Part shown: piece after piece, positions 56,427-64,000 of the stretch
Layout: every line of letters begins with the position of its first letter
How positions within the stretch are numbered: position 1 is the first letter of the stretch
Source of the DNA: Perlucidibaca aquatica
GTDB taxonomy: Bacteria; Pseudomonadota; Gammaproteobacteria; Pseudomonadales; Moraxellaceae
DNA length: 64,000 bases
Assembly (NCBI RefSeq): GCF_001676655.1
Contig: NZ_LZDB01000002.1
Coordinates: 744,001-808,000, forward strand
Reading direction: 5' to 3'
Program-made: the position numbers and the translations under genes
The notes under the pieces: model-generated
What the model was told of the DNA's origin: nothing
The model's input: only the letters and a program-made list of their open reading frames with translations
Database searches by the model: none

Positions 56427-58028
56427 ATGACTACATATAAGTCTGCGTTGGAACACGTTCGCGCCGTTAAGGCTAAGCTCGGTGGCACCTGGGGTGCCAT
56501 TCACCCAGAAGACGCTGCTCGCATGATCGTGCAGAACCGCTTCCGCACGGGCCTGGACATCGCCGCATACACCGCCTCCATCATGCGTAAAGACATGGCC
56601 GAGTACGATGCCGATTCCAGCAAGTACACTCAGTCCCTGGGTTGCTGGCACGGTTTCATCGCTCAGCAGAAGATGATTGCCAACAAGAAGTACTTCGGCA
56701 CCACCTCGAAGAAGTACATCTACCTGTCGGGTTGGATGGTTGCTGCTCTGCGCTCGGACTTCGGCCCACTGCCCGACCAGTCCATGCACGAAAAGACGTC
56801 GGTACCTGCACTGATCGAAGAAATCTACACCTTCTTACGTCAGGCCGATGCCCGCGAACTGAACGACCTGTTCCGTGCTCTGCAGAAGGCAGAAGACGCG
56901 GGTGACAGCGCTAAGGCCGCTGAAATCGAAGCTAAGATCAACGGCTTCGAAACGCACGTTGTGCCTATCATTGCCGACATCGATGCCGGTTTCGGTAACG
57001 AAGAAGCCACTTACCTGCTGACCAAGAAGATGATCGAAGCTGGCGCCTGTGCCATCCAGATCGAAAACCAGGTGTCGGATGCCAAGCAGTGCGGCCACCA
57101 GGCTGGCAAGGTCACCGTTCCGCACGAAGACTTCCTGGCCAAGATCAACGCCGTTCGTCTGGCCTTCCTGGAACTCGGCATTGACGAAGGTGTCATCGTC
57201 GCTCGTACCGACTCCGAAGGTGCCGACCTGACCCAGAAGATCCCTGTATCCAAGCAGAAAGGCGATCTGGCATCACAGTACATTAGCTACCTCGACACCA
57301 AGGAAATCGACATTTCCGAAGCAGCCGATGACGAAATTCTGATCAAGCGCGATGGTAAACTGCACCGCCCAACTCGTCTGGCTTCCGGCTTGTACCAGTT
57401 CCGCGAAGGCACGCAAATCGACCGCGTTGTGCTCGACTGCGTTACTTCCCTGCAGAACGGCGCTGACATGCTCTGGATCGAAACGCCAACGCCAAATGTT
57501 GCCGAAATCGCTCACATGGTCAACCGTGTGAAGGAAATCGTCCCGAACGCCAAGCTGGTCTACAACAACAGCCCATCGTTCAACTGGACGCTGAACTTCC
57601 GTCAACAGGCATTTGACCGTCTGAAGGCTGAAGGTAAGGACGTATCGGCTTACGATCGCGCCAAGCTGATGAGCGTTGACTACGACAACACTGAACTGTC
57701 GAACATCGCTGATGAAATGATCCGCACTTTCCAGGCTGACGCAGCCCGTGAAGCCGGCGTATTCCATCACCTGATCACGCTGCCAACCTACCACACAGCC
57801 GCGCTGTCGACTCACGAATTGGCCAAGGGCTACTTCGGCGACCAAGGCATGTTGGCTTATGTTGGTGGCGTACAACGTAAAGAAATCCGTGAAGGTATTG
57901 CTTGCGTTAAGCACCAAGCCATGGCCGGTTCGGACATCGGTGATGACCACAAAGAAATGTTTGCCGGTGACAACGCCCTGAAAGCAGGCGATGCATCGAA
58001 AAACACCATGAACCAGTTCGGCGGCTAA
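56427..58028 (+). CDS. aceA: Isocitrate lyase (long form)
   Basis: Isocitrate lyase splits isocitrate into succinate and glyoxylate. From ATG 56427 (AGGAA seven bases upstream) it is 533 residues, the long form known from Pseudomonas and Acinetobacter. The active-site loop reads AKQCGHQAGK with catalytic Cys222, where the short form has KKCGH. Metal and substrate blocks ADIDAGFGNEEAT and VARTDSEGAD are present. Codon choice is strongly biased to CTG, AAG, GGT/GGC and CGT/CGC, unlike its neighbours, as expected for a very highly expressed gene. A strong terminator follows. Confidence 0.97.
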   Translation: MTTYKSALEHVRAVKAKLGGTWGAIHPEDAARMIVQNRFRTGLDIAAYTASIMRKDMAEYDADSSKYTQSLGCWHGFIAQQKMIANKKYFGTTSKKYIYLSGWMVAALRSDFGPLPDQSMHEKTSVPALIEEIYTFLRQADARELNDLFRALQKAEDAGDSAKAAEIEAKINGFETHVVPIIADIDAGFGNEEATYLLTKKMIEAGACAIQIENQVSDAKQCGHQAGKVTVPHEDFLAKINAVRLAFLELGIDEGVIVARTDSEGADLTQKIPVSKQKGDLASQYISYLDTKEIDISEAADDEILIKRDGKLHRPTRLASGLYQFREGTQIDRVVLDCVTSLQNGADMLWIETPTPNVAEIAHMVNRVKEIVPNAKLVYNNSPSFNWTLNFRQQAFDRLKAEGKDVSAYDRAKLMSVDYDNTELSNIADEMIRTFQADAAREAGVFHHLITLPTYHTAALSTHELAKGYFGDQGMLAYVGGVQRKEIREGIACVKHQAMAGSDIGDDHKEMFAGDNALKAGDASKNTMNQFGG

Positions 58029-58045
58029 TCCCACCCAACAGGCTC

Positions 58046-58077
58046 AAAAAAACCCACGCTTCGGTGTGGGTTTTTTT
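58046..58077 (+). terminator. Rho-independent terminator of aceA
   Basis: AAAAAAACCCACGC, a TTCG tetraloop and GTGTGGGTTTTTTT form a strong hairpin 17 bases after the aceA stop. TTCG loops are typical of very stable terminators. Confidence 0.95.
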
Positions 58078-58176
58078 ATGGAATAAATTTGTAATATCGT
58101 CATTTCAGTCTTGCTGTGAATGACTAGTCTGTAGGAAACTCAGCACATCGAAAAATAAGAATAACGAGGATACTCC

Positions 58177-59841
58177 ATGGTATCGCAACGCCCTCTTTTC
58201 ATTCTCCGTGCCCTCACCTTCTCCATGCTGTCCTTAGCTGCTTCCACGAGCATGGCAGGCGGCTTAGATTTGCCTACCATTACAGCGTCCCACCAAGGCA
58301 CTTCGAATGCCAACGGTGCAGAAGCTAACGATCCTTCCGTGCTGTATTACAACCCTGCGGGCCTAGCGCGAATGAAGGGCGGCCTACAAATCTCCCAAGG
58401 ATTTTCAGCCTTATTTATTAACGGTAAGGTCGAAGCGGATCAAAATGAATCTCGTCATGGCGCGGCAACCGATAAAAAGTCGGATGAAGGCAACTCACTA
58501 GCTGGCGATCCTAAAGCGAGCGGCGAGCCAGGCACCTTCTGGCCTCGCGTCTTGGGGGCAGGTGGCGCCTTTATTTCGTTGCCAATTGATGACATGGTCA
58601 CGGCCGGTCTGGGTGTATTTGCCCCCGGTGGCGGCAACTTGAATTATAAATCTGATTGGACGGGTGCTTACCAAATTGACAGCATTGCCATTGAGCTGAT
58701 CAATGTGAATCCCTCAATTGGTATCCGCTTTGATGACAAGCACAGCCTAGGCTTTGGCGTCAGTGTAATTGCTGGCCATATTCGTCAAAAAACCCAAATT
58801 GACGTGGAAGGGGTATCGCCCTACTTACTCCGGAGTGCCCTTGAGTCTGGCACATTAAATTTACTGGGTTTACCAACAGGCGGCGTATTAGGCACAGCAT
58901 TTAATACGGCCTGCGCTGGCTCCTTGGGCAGCACACTGAGTTTATTGACTAATCCGTTATGTCGCACTTTCATTCAAGATACTCTTGGCGGGCAGCTTGC
59001 TGACCCATCCAGCTCTGGTTCTGCTCAGGTTGAAATGTACGGTTATGGCTTAGGATATAACCTAGGCTATATGTTCTCTGTAAACGAGAAAACTCGATTT
59101 GGTCTGGCGTATCGCTCTGAAAGTAAAGTTAAGTTCCGTGGCGACCTAAAGTGGGATATTGAAAATATTAGAGGCTCGGCGGTCTATAATCTTTTGCAAC
59201 CGGGCCTGAGCTTGGAAGACTATCTTCGTGAAAACCTAAGACCAGATACCACGACCAAGGGTAATTTAATTATTCCAGCCAGAGCGTCCGCGAACGTCTT
59301 CCATCAGCTCAATGATAAAATCGACTTAATGGCTGACTTTACGTTTATTGAAACCTCTGCCGTCGATAAAATCCGTGTTCAATTACTCGATGTTAAAAAG
59401 AGTGATGGCTCTGTTATTAAACAAGGTGATGCCGGTATTGACACGAACTGGAGAGACTCATTCAAGGTTTCGGTCGGCGGCAACTACCACCACGACGATA
59501 AGCTGACACTAAAGTCCGGCTTTCAATATGATATGACACCCGTGCCTTCTGCCGAATTTAGACACCCTGGCGCGCCAGACAGCGACCGCTACATGTTCTC
59601 GGTGGGTGCCAACTATAAGCTTAAAAAGAATTTAACCGTTGATGCAGCCTATAGCGTGACCTTCCTCGCTGACTCCGAATCAAACTACACCGACCGCTGC
59701 AGAACGCTGACGCGTGATGATGAAGACGGTAACTATGATCCAGCGGGTGAGACCTGTACCGGTAACGGCGGTAAATTTACCGGCCGCTTCTACGATACTT
59801 CGATTCAAACGCTTAGCCTTCAGATGAACCAAAAGTTCTAA
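58177..59841 (+). CDS. FadL-type outer-membrane hydrophobic-compound transporter, copy 1
   Basis: The 554-residue precursor has a Sec signal ending near SMAGGLDLP and the FadL N-terminal hatch features ANGAEANDPSVLYYNPAGLARMKG, with the NPAG motif. A long series of alternating strands and a final LSLQMNQKF with C-terminal Phe mark an outer-membrane barrel. FadL proteins bring long-chain fatty acids, and some relatives alkanes or aromatics, through a lateral opening. It is longer than E. coli FadL (446), with loop inserts around residues 85-115 and 225-285. Monocistronic, closed by a hairpin. Confidence 0.93.
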   Translation: MVSQRPLFILRALTFSMLSLAASTSMAGGLDLPTITASHQGTSNANGAEANDPSVLYYNPAGLARMKGGLQISQGFSALFINGKVEADQNESRHGAATDKKSDEGNSLAGDPKASGEPGTFWPRVLGAGGAFISLPIDDMVTAGLGVFAPGGGNLNYKSDWTGAYQIDSIAIELINVNPSIGIRFDDKHSLGFGVSVIAGHIRQKTQIDVEGVSPYLLRSALESGTLNLLGLPTGGVLGTAFNTACAGSLGSTLSLLTNPLCRTFIQDTLGGQLADPSSSGSAQVEMYGYGLGYNLGYMFSVNEKTRFGLAYRSESKVKFRGDLKWDIENIRGSAVYNLLQPGLSLEDYLRENLRPDTTTKGNLIIPARASANVFHQLNDKIDLMADFTFIETSAVDKIRVQLLDVKKSDGSVIKQGDAGIDTNWRDSFKVSVGGNYHHDDKLTLKSGFQYDMTPVPSAEFRHPGAPDSDRYMFSVGANYKLKKNLTVDAAYSVTFLADSESNYTDRCRTLTRDDEDGNYDPAGETCTGNGGKFTGRFYDTSIQTLSLQMNQKF

Positions 59842-59853
59842 TCTGTCTAAGTT

Positions 59854-59883
59854 AAAAAGCCGGCTTAGAAAGCCGGCTTTTTT
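59854..59883. terminator. Bidirectional terminator between fadL copy 1 and ttcA
   Basis: AAAAAGCCGGCTT, AGAA loop and AGCCGGCTTTTTT form a symmetric hairpin between two convergent stops, able to serve both. Confidence 0.93.
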
Positions 59884-59889
59884 ATGGGT

Positions 59890-60819
59890 TTAAATACTCA
59901 GATTAACTACCTCTAAACGATTTTCCTCTAACGGTTTTTGAGCCATGGGCACCCTGTTCAACTCCAGACCTTCGAAATCAAAAAATTTCGTATCTGCCAG
60001 CTGCGAAGGCGCCACATTTTGAATCGCCGTAAACATACTATCTAACCGTTGCGGGAATTGCTTATCCCAATCCCTGAGCATTTGATTTACCTGGGCACGC
60101 TGTAGATTGGCCTGGGAGCCGCACAAATTACAGGGGATTATCGGAAACTCCTTCAGAGCAGCATATTCAGCAATATCTTTCTCTTTGCAGTAGGCTAAAG
60201 GGCGAATCAGAATATTTTTGCCATCATCCGATAATAATTTGGGTGGCATGGCTTTTAATCGGCCATTATGAAAAAGATTCAACATTAGCGTCGCCATAAT
60301 GTCATCGCGATGATGACCTAGCGCAACTTTGGTGGCACCAATTTCTTGGGCAAATGCATATAAATTGCCACGGCGGAGTCGGCTACAAACGGCACAGTAA
60401 GTTTGACCTTCTGGCGTGAGCTCTTTAACAATGCTGTAGGTGTCTTTCTCAAGAATATAGAAAGGCACGCCGCGAGCAGTTAAATACGTGGGTAACACAT
60501 GTTCTGGAAAGTCTGGCTGTTTTTGATCTAGATTAACGGCCACAATGTCGAACTTAATGGGTGAGCTTATTTGTAAGCTAAGCAGAATTTCCAACATGGT
60601 GTAACTGTCTTTACCACCCGACAGGCAAACCATGATCTTGTCGCCTTCCTGAATCATGTTGAAATCTTCAATCGCTTGACCTGTTAAGCGACGAAGTCGT
60701 TTCTGCAATTTATTCAAACGCTGACGTTTAGCGTCCTCTTTAGTGGGCGCATTGTATGGAGCTGCTGAATCAGCTGCGACCAGGTCTGCGGGATCAATAA
60801 ATTGCACGGAAGTAACCAT
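59890..60819 (-). CDS. ttcA: tRNA 2-thiocytidine biosynthesis protein TtcA
   Basis: TtcA thiolates cytidine 32 of certain tRNAs using ATP and an Fe-S cluster. From ATG 60819 (GAGG nine bases upstream) it is 309 residues. The PP-loop [13 protein letters not shown], the [13 protein letters not shown] and PCNLCGSQ cysteine pairs and the [16 protein letters not shown] block are present. It lies between two FadL-type genes, downstream of copy 2 on... the same minus strand, about 60 bases after that gene's stop. Confidence 0.95.
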   Translation of the reverse strand: MVTSVQFIDPADLVAADSAAPYNAPTKEDAKRQRLNKLQKRLRRLTGQAIEDFNMIQEGDKIMVCLSGGKDSYTMLEILLSLQISSPIKFDIVAVNLDQKQPDFPEHVLPTYLTARGVPFYILEKDTYSIVKELTPEGQTYCAVCSRLRRGNLYAFAQEIGATKVALGHHRDDIMATLMLNLFHNGRLKAMPPKLLSDDGKNILIRPLAYCKEKDIAEYAALKEFPIIPCNLCGSQANLQRAQVNQMLRDWDKQFPQRLDSMFTAIQNVAPSQLADTKFFDFEGLELNRVPMAQKPLEENRLEVVNLSI

Positions 60820-60883
60820 AAAAAAGCGCCTCAAAGAGAGGCGCGAATTGTCCTAAAACTGGCGCTCGCTGTAAACCAGCGCG

Positions 60884-62479
60884 TCAGAAGCGCTGATTTA
60901 ACTGCAGGCCAACGGAGTTCACATAGGTGTTGCTGAATCTGCCCTTAAAACGATCTGCATTACCTGTACATTCATCGGTGGGTTGTACGCCCACCGCATT
61001 GCCCGGCATGACATAACCCGTTGGGTGACAGTCATCTTGGTAGTTCGCGTTAGCATCTTCAAGCGTGATAAAGGAATAAGCGAGATCGATGCTAGTTTTC
61101 TTATCTTTGAGGTAATTCAAACCTAAGGAGTAGACACGACGGTTAGCATCCGGCAAAGAGCCGTGACGAGCTTCTGCATTAGGAATGGGGGTTTGCTCAT
61201 AACCTACTCCCGCACGACCTAACCAGCGTTCATTAAAACGATAATTCGCGCCTACCCCTAGTTTGAATACATCTCGGAATTTTGTCTTAACAACCACATC
61301 CCCTTGCCGAACAGTATTCCCATCGGGATCTGTTCTATCTTCAGCCTCAATACGTAATTCATTGATGCGACTAGCGCGAGTCCAATTAACACTCGTCATT
61401 AAAGCTAGTTGGGGGGTTAACTGATGAAAGATGCCACCGATAGCTACTTCTGGCGTTGTAATACGTAAGCTGGAATCTGTATCAGGGCGAACATATTGCT
61501 CAATGTAGCTACGAGCATCAACGGCGCCCGTTGATAACACCGACAAGGGGTCTTTTGGGTTAGGAATGCGGCCAGTGACATCACTAAAGTCCCAATCAAA
61601 CTCCCCTTTGATGGTTTGCGTGATTTTAGAGCGATAGGACAAGCTAACGCGGCTCTTATCGTCATTAAAAGCGAAGAGATAGCCTGCATTCCAGCCAAAG
61701 CCATAACCATAGCCTTCAATATTTAAGACACCCTCGCCTTGCACGGCTTGAGTTCCCAGCAAGGGGTTATTACTGGTGAGCAAGCCACCAATGGTGCTCG
61801 TGGTGAGATTACATAGGCCATTAATCAAACCAATATTTAGGCCGGTACAAACCGCATTAGGTACCCCGCCTGCAAATTCGAACGCCGTATTTTGCGCCAC
61901 ACCGGCGACCGCATTTTTGACATCCGCAGCAGAACGCAAGCGAACATGCATGATCTGAGTCGATAAGCCGAAGCCAAGGGAGTGCTGGTCATCAAAACGA
62001 ATGGAAAGTGACGGGTTAATATTGAGCGATTCAATGGCGCCGCGATCAATTGAGAAACGACCCGCCCAATCAGATTTATAGTTCACGTTCGCGCCATAGG
62101 GCACAAACACGCCTAAGCCGACGGTGATTTGATCATCTAATGGCGTTACAGCATAAAACTCACCGCCCCCAATAAACTTAGGATGATATGTGCCACCGTT
62201 GCCACCGCCTGTAGGTGTGCCATCGACCAGACTAGAACCTTGGTCTTGGAATTGTCCCCGGACGGACAGCAATTGCAGACCTTGGCTAACTTGCGTCCCT
62301 TTCAAGCGCGACATGCCTGCCGGATTAAAATAGATCGTGGATGCGTCAGCTGCCTCAGCCGCATTAGCATTTGCAGATCCCATGGCGCTTGTTGATTGCC
62401 AGGGGAACTCTAACCCGGCTGCAAAAACAGCCGACGGTACTAAAAGCAGAGAGGTTAAAAGTGCTGAACGATAAAACAT
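60884..62479 (-). CDS. FadL-type outer-membrane transporter, copy 2
   Basis: The 531-residue precursor has a signal peptide ending VFAAGLEFP and the FadL hatch block SANANAAEAADASTIYFNPAGMSRLKG with NPAG. The barrel ends VNSVGLQLNQRF with terminal Phe. It is clearly paralogous to copy 1, sharing LGVFVPYG/APGG-NVNYKSDW, SLGFGLS and the PDANRRVYSLGLNY region, but with different extracellular inserts (about residues 190-245). The two may differ in substrate. It starts the minus-strand unit fadL2-ttcA. Confidence 0.93.
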   Translation of the reverse strand: MFYRSALLTSLLLVPSAVFAAGLEFPWQSTSAMGSANANAAEAADASTIYFNPAGMSRLKGTQVSQGLQLLSVRGQFQDQGSSLVDGTPTGGGNGGTYHPKFIGGGEFYAVTPLDDQITVGLGVFVPYGANVNYKSDWAGRFSIDRGAIESLNINPSLSIRFDDQHSLGFGLSTQIMHVRLRSAADVKNAVAGVAQNTAFEFAGGVPNAVCTGLNIGLINGLCNLTTSTIGGLLTSNNPLLGTQAVQGEGVLNIEGYGYGFGWNAGYLFAFNDDKSRVSLSYRSKITQTIKGEFDWDFSDVTGRIPNPKDPLSVLSTGAVDARSYIEQYVRPDTDSSLRITTPEVAIGGIFHQLTPQLALMTSVNWTRASRINELRIEAEDRTDPDGNTVRQGDVVVKTKFRDVFKLGVGANYRFNERWLGRAGVGYEQTPIPNAEARHGSLPDANRRVYSLGLNYLKDKKTSIDLAYSFITLEDANANYQDDCHPTGYVMPGNAVGVQPTDECTGNADRFKGRFSNTYVNSVGLQLNQRF

Positions 62480-62608
62480 GAAGACTCCATCTGTTGCAGT
62501 GTGTCAGGGTGACGCCTCAATGTGAGGACTTATTGGTCACATTCTAACAACTCTACAAACCAGATGAGTGGCTCAATAAACAAGATAATCGGTCAGATAA
62601 GTGATTGA

Positions 62609-63331
62609 CTAGGAAAAACCTAGTGATTCGTTAATTTTCCGCAAGGCGGATACTGGATCTGCAGCCTGGGTGATGGGCCTGCCAATCACGAGATAGTTCA
62701 CCCCAGCTTGCATCGCCTGTTCAGGTGTCATGATTCGGCGTTGATCATCGGCCGTCGCGTCAGCAGGGCGAATACCTGGAGTCACTAAGGCAAAACCTTT
62801 GGGCAGAATCGCACGCAAGGGCTGAGCTTCCTGTGCCGAGCAAACCACGCCATGCAATCCGCAATCTGCTGCAAGTAAGGCGAGTGCTTGAACATGCTCT
62901 AAGGGTGTTCGATGAATGCCAATCTCTTTGAGATCGTCAGCTTCCATGCTGGTCAATACGGTCACGGCCGTTAGTAGCGTTTGATATCCACCCTGCCCCA
63001 GGCGTTCTTGGGCCGCTGTCATCATCCGACGCCCGCCTTGAGCATGGACATTCACCATCCAAACGCCAAGGTCAGCAGCTGCTGCAACAGCGCCAGCCAC
63101 CGTATTGGGAATGTCATGGAACTTCAGATCTAAAAACACCTCAAAACCGCGACTTTGTAGCGAACGCACTAAAGTAGGTCCCGCGTGCGTAAAAAGCTCC
63201 TTGCCAACCTTCAGGCGACAAGAGCCTGCGGGCAGTCGATCAGCAAAATCCTCAGCTTGATGCGCGGAGGTGAAGTCTAGGGCAACAATAACGGGCGATT
63301 TAGCCTTAATAGGCTGAGGGGTAACCAACAT
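62609..63331 (-). CDS. pyrF: Orotidine 5'-phosphate decarboxylase
   Basis: PyrF makes UMP from OMP, the last step of de novo pyrimidine synthesis. The 240-residue protein has IVALDFTSA near the start, the catalytic [10 protein letters not shown] motif (Asp, Lys, Asp) and the late [17 protein letters not shown] phosphate-binding block. ATG 63331 is preferred over an upstream TTG at 63337. It follows lapA by 22 bases. Confidence 0.97.
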   Translation of the reverse strand: MLVTPQPIKAKSPVIVALDFTSAHQAEDFADRLPAGSCRLKVGKELFTHAGPTLVRSLQSRGFEVFLDLKFHDIPNTVAGAVAAAADLGVWMVNVHAQGGRRMMTAAQERLGQGGYQTLLTAVTVLTSMEADDLKEIGIHRTPLEHVQALALLAADCGLHGVVCSAQEAQPLRAILPKGFALVTPGIRPADATADDQRRIMTPEQAMQAGVNYLVIGRPITQAADPVSALRKINESLGFS

Positions 63332-63353
63332 GAACAATACTCTACGACGATGC

Positions 63354-63581
63354 TTAGGCTTTAGGTTTGACTAATCGGGCACGCAACGTACCCAAGAAAA
63401 AGCCCAGCATCAGCCCCAGCAATAAGGTCAACAAAATGACAAAGCCCGCATTAATGGAAGGCGTTTGAATAAAAATTAGGTTTAGTGCAATGGCCTGATC
63501 GTTCACGATCACCATCCACAACACCACAAACGCTGTAAGCGTTGCTAGCGAATAGAATGCGAAGCGCTTAACGATGGGCAT
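63354..63581 (-). CDS. lapA: LapA-domain (DUF1049) membrane protein
   Basis: The 75-residue protein has two membrane helices (about 8-27 and 41-62) and the short positively charged tail of LapA, which with LapB controls LPS assembly through LpxC turnover. Start overlaps the ihfB stop by one base (TAATG). No lapB follows; pyrF comes directly after. Confidence 0.88.
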   Translation of the reverse strand: MPIVKRFAFYSLATLTAFVVLWMVIVNDQAIALNLIFIQTPSINAGFVILLTLLLGLMLGFFLGTLRARLVKPKA

Positions 63582-63901
63582 TAACCCTCTCCTTCCTGGA
63601 TAGGTGTATGGCTCGCACTTTCGTTGACCCGATCTCGCAGTTCTTTGCCGGGTTTAAAGTGCGGTGATCGCTTACCTTCAAGCTGCACCGACTCCCCTGT
63701 TTTGGGGTTACGGCCAACGCGCGGCGCACGATAATGCAGCGAGAAACTGCCAAAGCCACGAATCTCAATACGCTCACTGGCTGATAGCGTTTCAGACAAG
63801 TGCTCAACCATGGTTTTCACTGAAAGCTCAACATCTTTCAGCGTTAGCATGGTCTGACGCGCAGCGAGGCGGTCAATCAGTTCGGAGCGGGTCAGTGACA
63901 T
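63581..63901 (-). CDS. ihfB: Integration host factor beta subunit
   Basis: The 106-residue DNA-bending protein has [13 protein letters not shown] at the start, the [16 protein letters not shown] beta region and the [15 protein letters not shown] arm with the intercalating proline. The C-terminal 15 residues ([13 protein letters not shown]) are an extra tail compared with E. coli IhfB (94). It heads ihfB-lapA-pyrF; rpsA usually precedes it and probably lies past the right edge. Confidence 0.97.
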   Translation of the reverse strand: MSLTRSELIDRLAARQTMLTLKDVELSVKTMVEHLSETLSASERIEIRGFGSFSLHYRAPRVGRNPKTGESVQLEGKRSPHFKPGKELRDRVNESASHTPIQEGEG

Positions 63902-63961
63902 GGCAAAGCCTCAACCGTTTCAAACAAACGGGGCAAGAAACAAGAGCCTGATTTTAAACAT

Positions 63962-63998
63962 AAAAAAACGGGGATAGACAACTATCCCCGTTTTTTTT
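63962..63998 (-). terminator. Strong hairpin upstream of ihfB, probable terminator of the preceding gene
   Basis: AAAAAAACGGGGATAG, a four-base loop and CTATCCCCGTTTTTTTT form a long symmetric stem ending about 60 bases upstream of the ihfB ATG. On the minus strand it would close a gene entering from the right, expected to be rpsA. It could also work in the other direction. Confidence 0.88.
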
Positions 63999-64000
63999 AC

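Noticed and set aside
57273-58034. 253-codon open frame antisense to aceA
   Set aside because: Strong codon bias of aceA leaves few stops on the other strand; the product has no family features.

Overview
The window looks like chromosomal DNA of a free-living, aerobic, hydrocarbon- or lipid-using gammaproteobacterium of the order Pseudomonadales, most like the Moraxellaceae side of that order. This rests on gene order and family make-up, not on a database search. The block cysG-serS / rarA-lolA-ftsK / trxB-aat-bpt-infA keeps the order familiar from Pseudomonas. The gspE to gspM order matches xcpR-Z. The long-form isocitrate lyase, malate synthase G and OsmC-YcaO fusion are typical of this group. 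Coding density is very high. No insertion sequence, integrase, phage gene or CRISPR array was seen.

Layout. (1) 1-5480: a flavin amine-oxidase-like gene, a YadG/YadH-type ABC exporter with queF directly behind it, and two tandem paralogous genes of unknown function. (2) 5481-12342: a long minus-strand run with an envelope/lipid flavour: acyltransferase, PA4642-like protein, DUF2804, DUF4282, an esterase/beta-lactamase-fold hydrolase, an acyl-CoA desaturase and SelO. (3) 12556-17922: a lipid-catabolism accessory block with an alpha-methylacyl-CoA racemase homologue, a PF10118 metal-dependent hydrolase, an internally deleted SDR gene, a second fatty acid desaturase, a divergent PaaX-type regulator and a crotonase. 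(4) 17949-18206: tRNA-Leu(UAA) and tRNA-Cys(GCA) behind a strong promoter. (5) 18364-25882: the type II secretion operon gspEFGHIJKLM. (6) 25924-36747: ETF-ubiquinone oxidoreductase, DUF1285, rapA-rluA-MFS, an alpha/beta hydrolase with an MlaA-like protein, and cysG. (7) 36757-47651: core genes serS, OsmC-YcaO, rarA, lolA, ftsK, trxB, aat, bpt and infA. (8) 47755-62479: an alkane and fatty-acid carbon-use region with acyl-CoA synthetase, AraC regulator, AlkB-rubredoxin fusion, DyP peroxidase, malate synthase G, LysR regulator, isocitrate lyase, and two FadL-type porins flanking ttcA. (9) 62609-64000: pyrF-lapA-ihfB, with a terminator probably closing rpsA beyond the right edge.

How the parts fit. 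FadL-type porins could admit hydrophobic substrates. AlkB-rubredoxin would hydroxylate n-alkanes and the AMP-binding ligase would activate the resulting fatty acids. ETF-QO passes beta-oxidation electrons to ubiquinone, and isocitrate lyase with malate synthase G carry the acetyl-CoA through the glyoxylate shunt. The racemase, crotonase, desaturases and PF10118 hydrolase look like accessory enzymes for branched or modified acyl chains. The type II system could export lipases or other hydrolases. All of this is read from family membership and proximity. The least understood items are the tandem unknown paralogues (4124-5477), the OsmC-YcaO fusion, and the PaaX-linked block with its decayed SDR.
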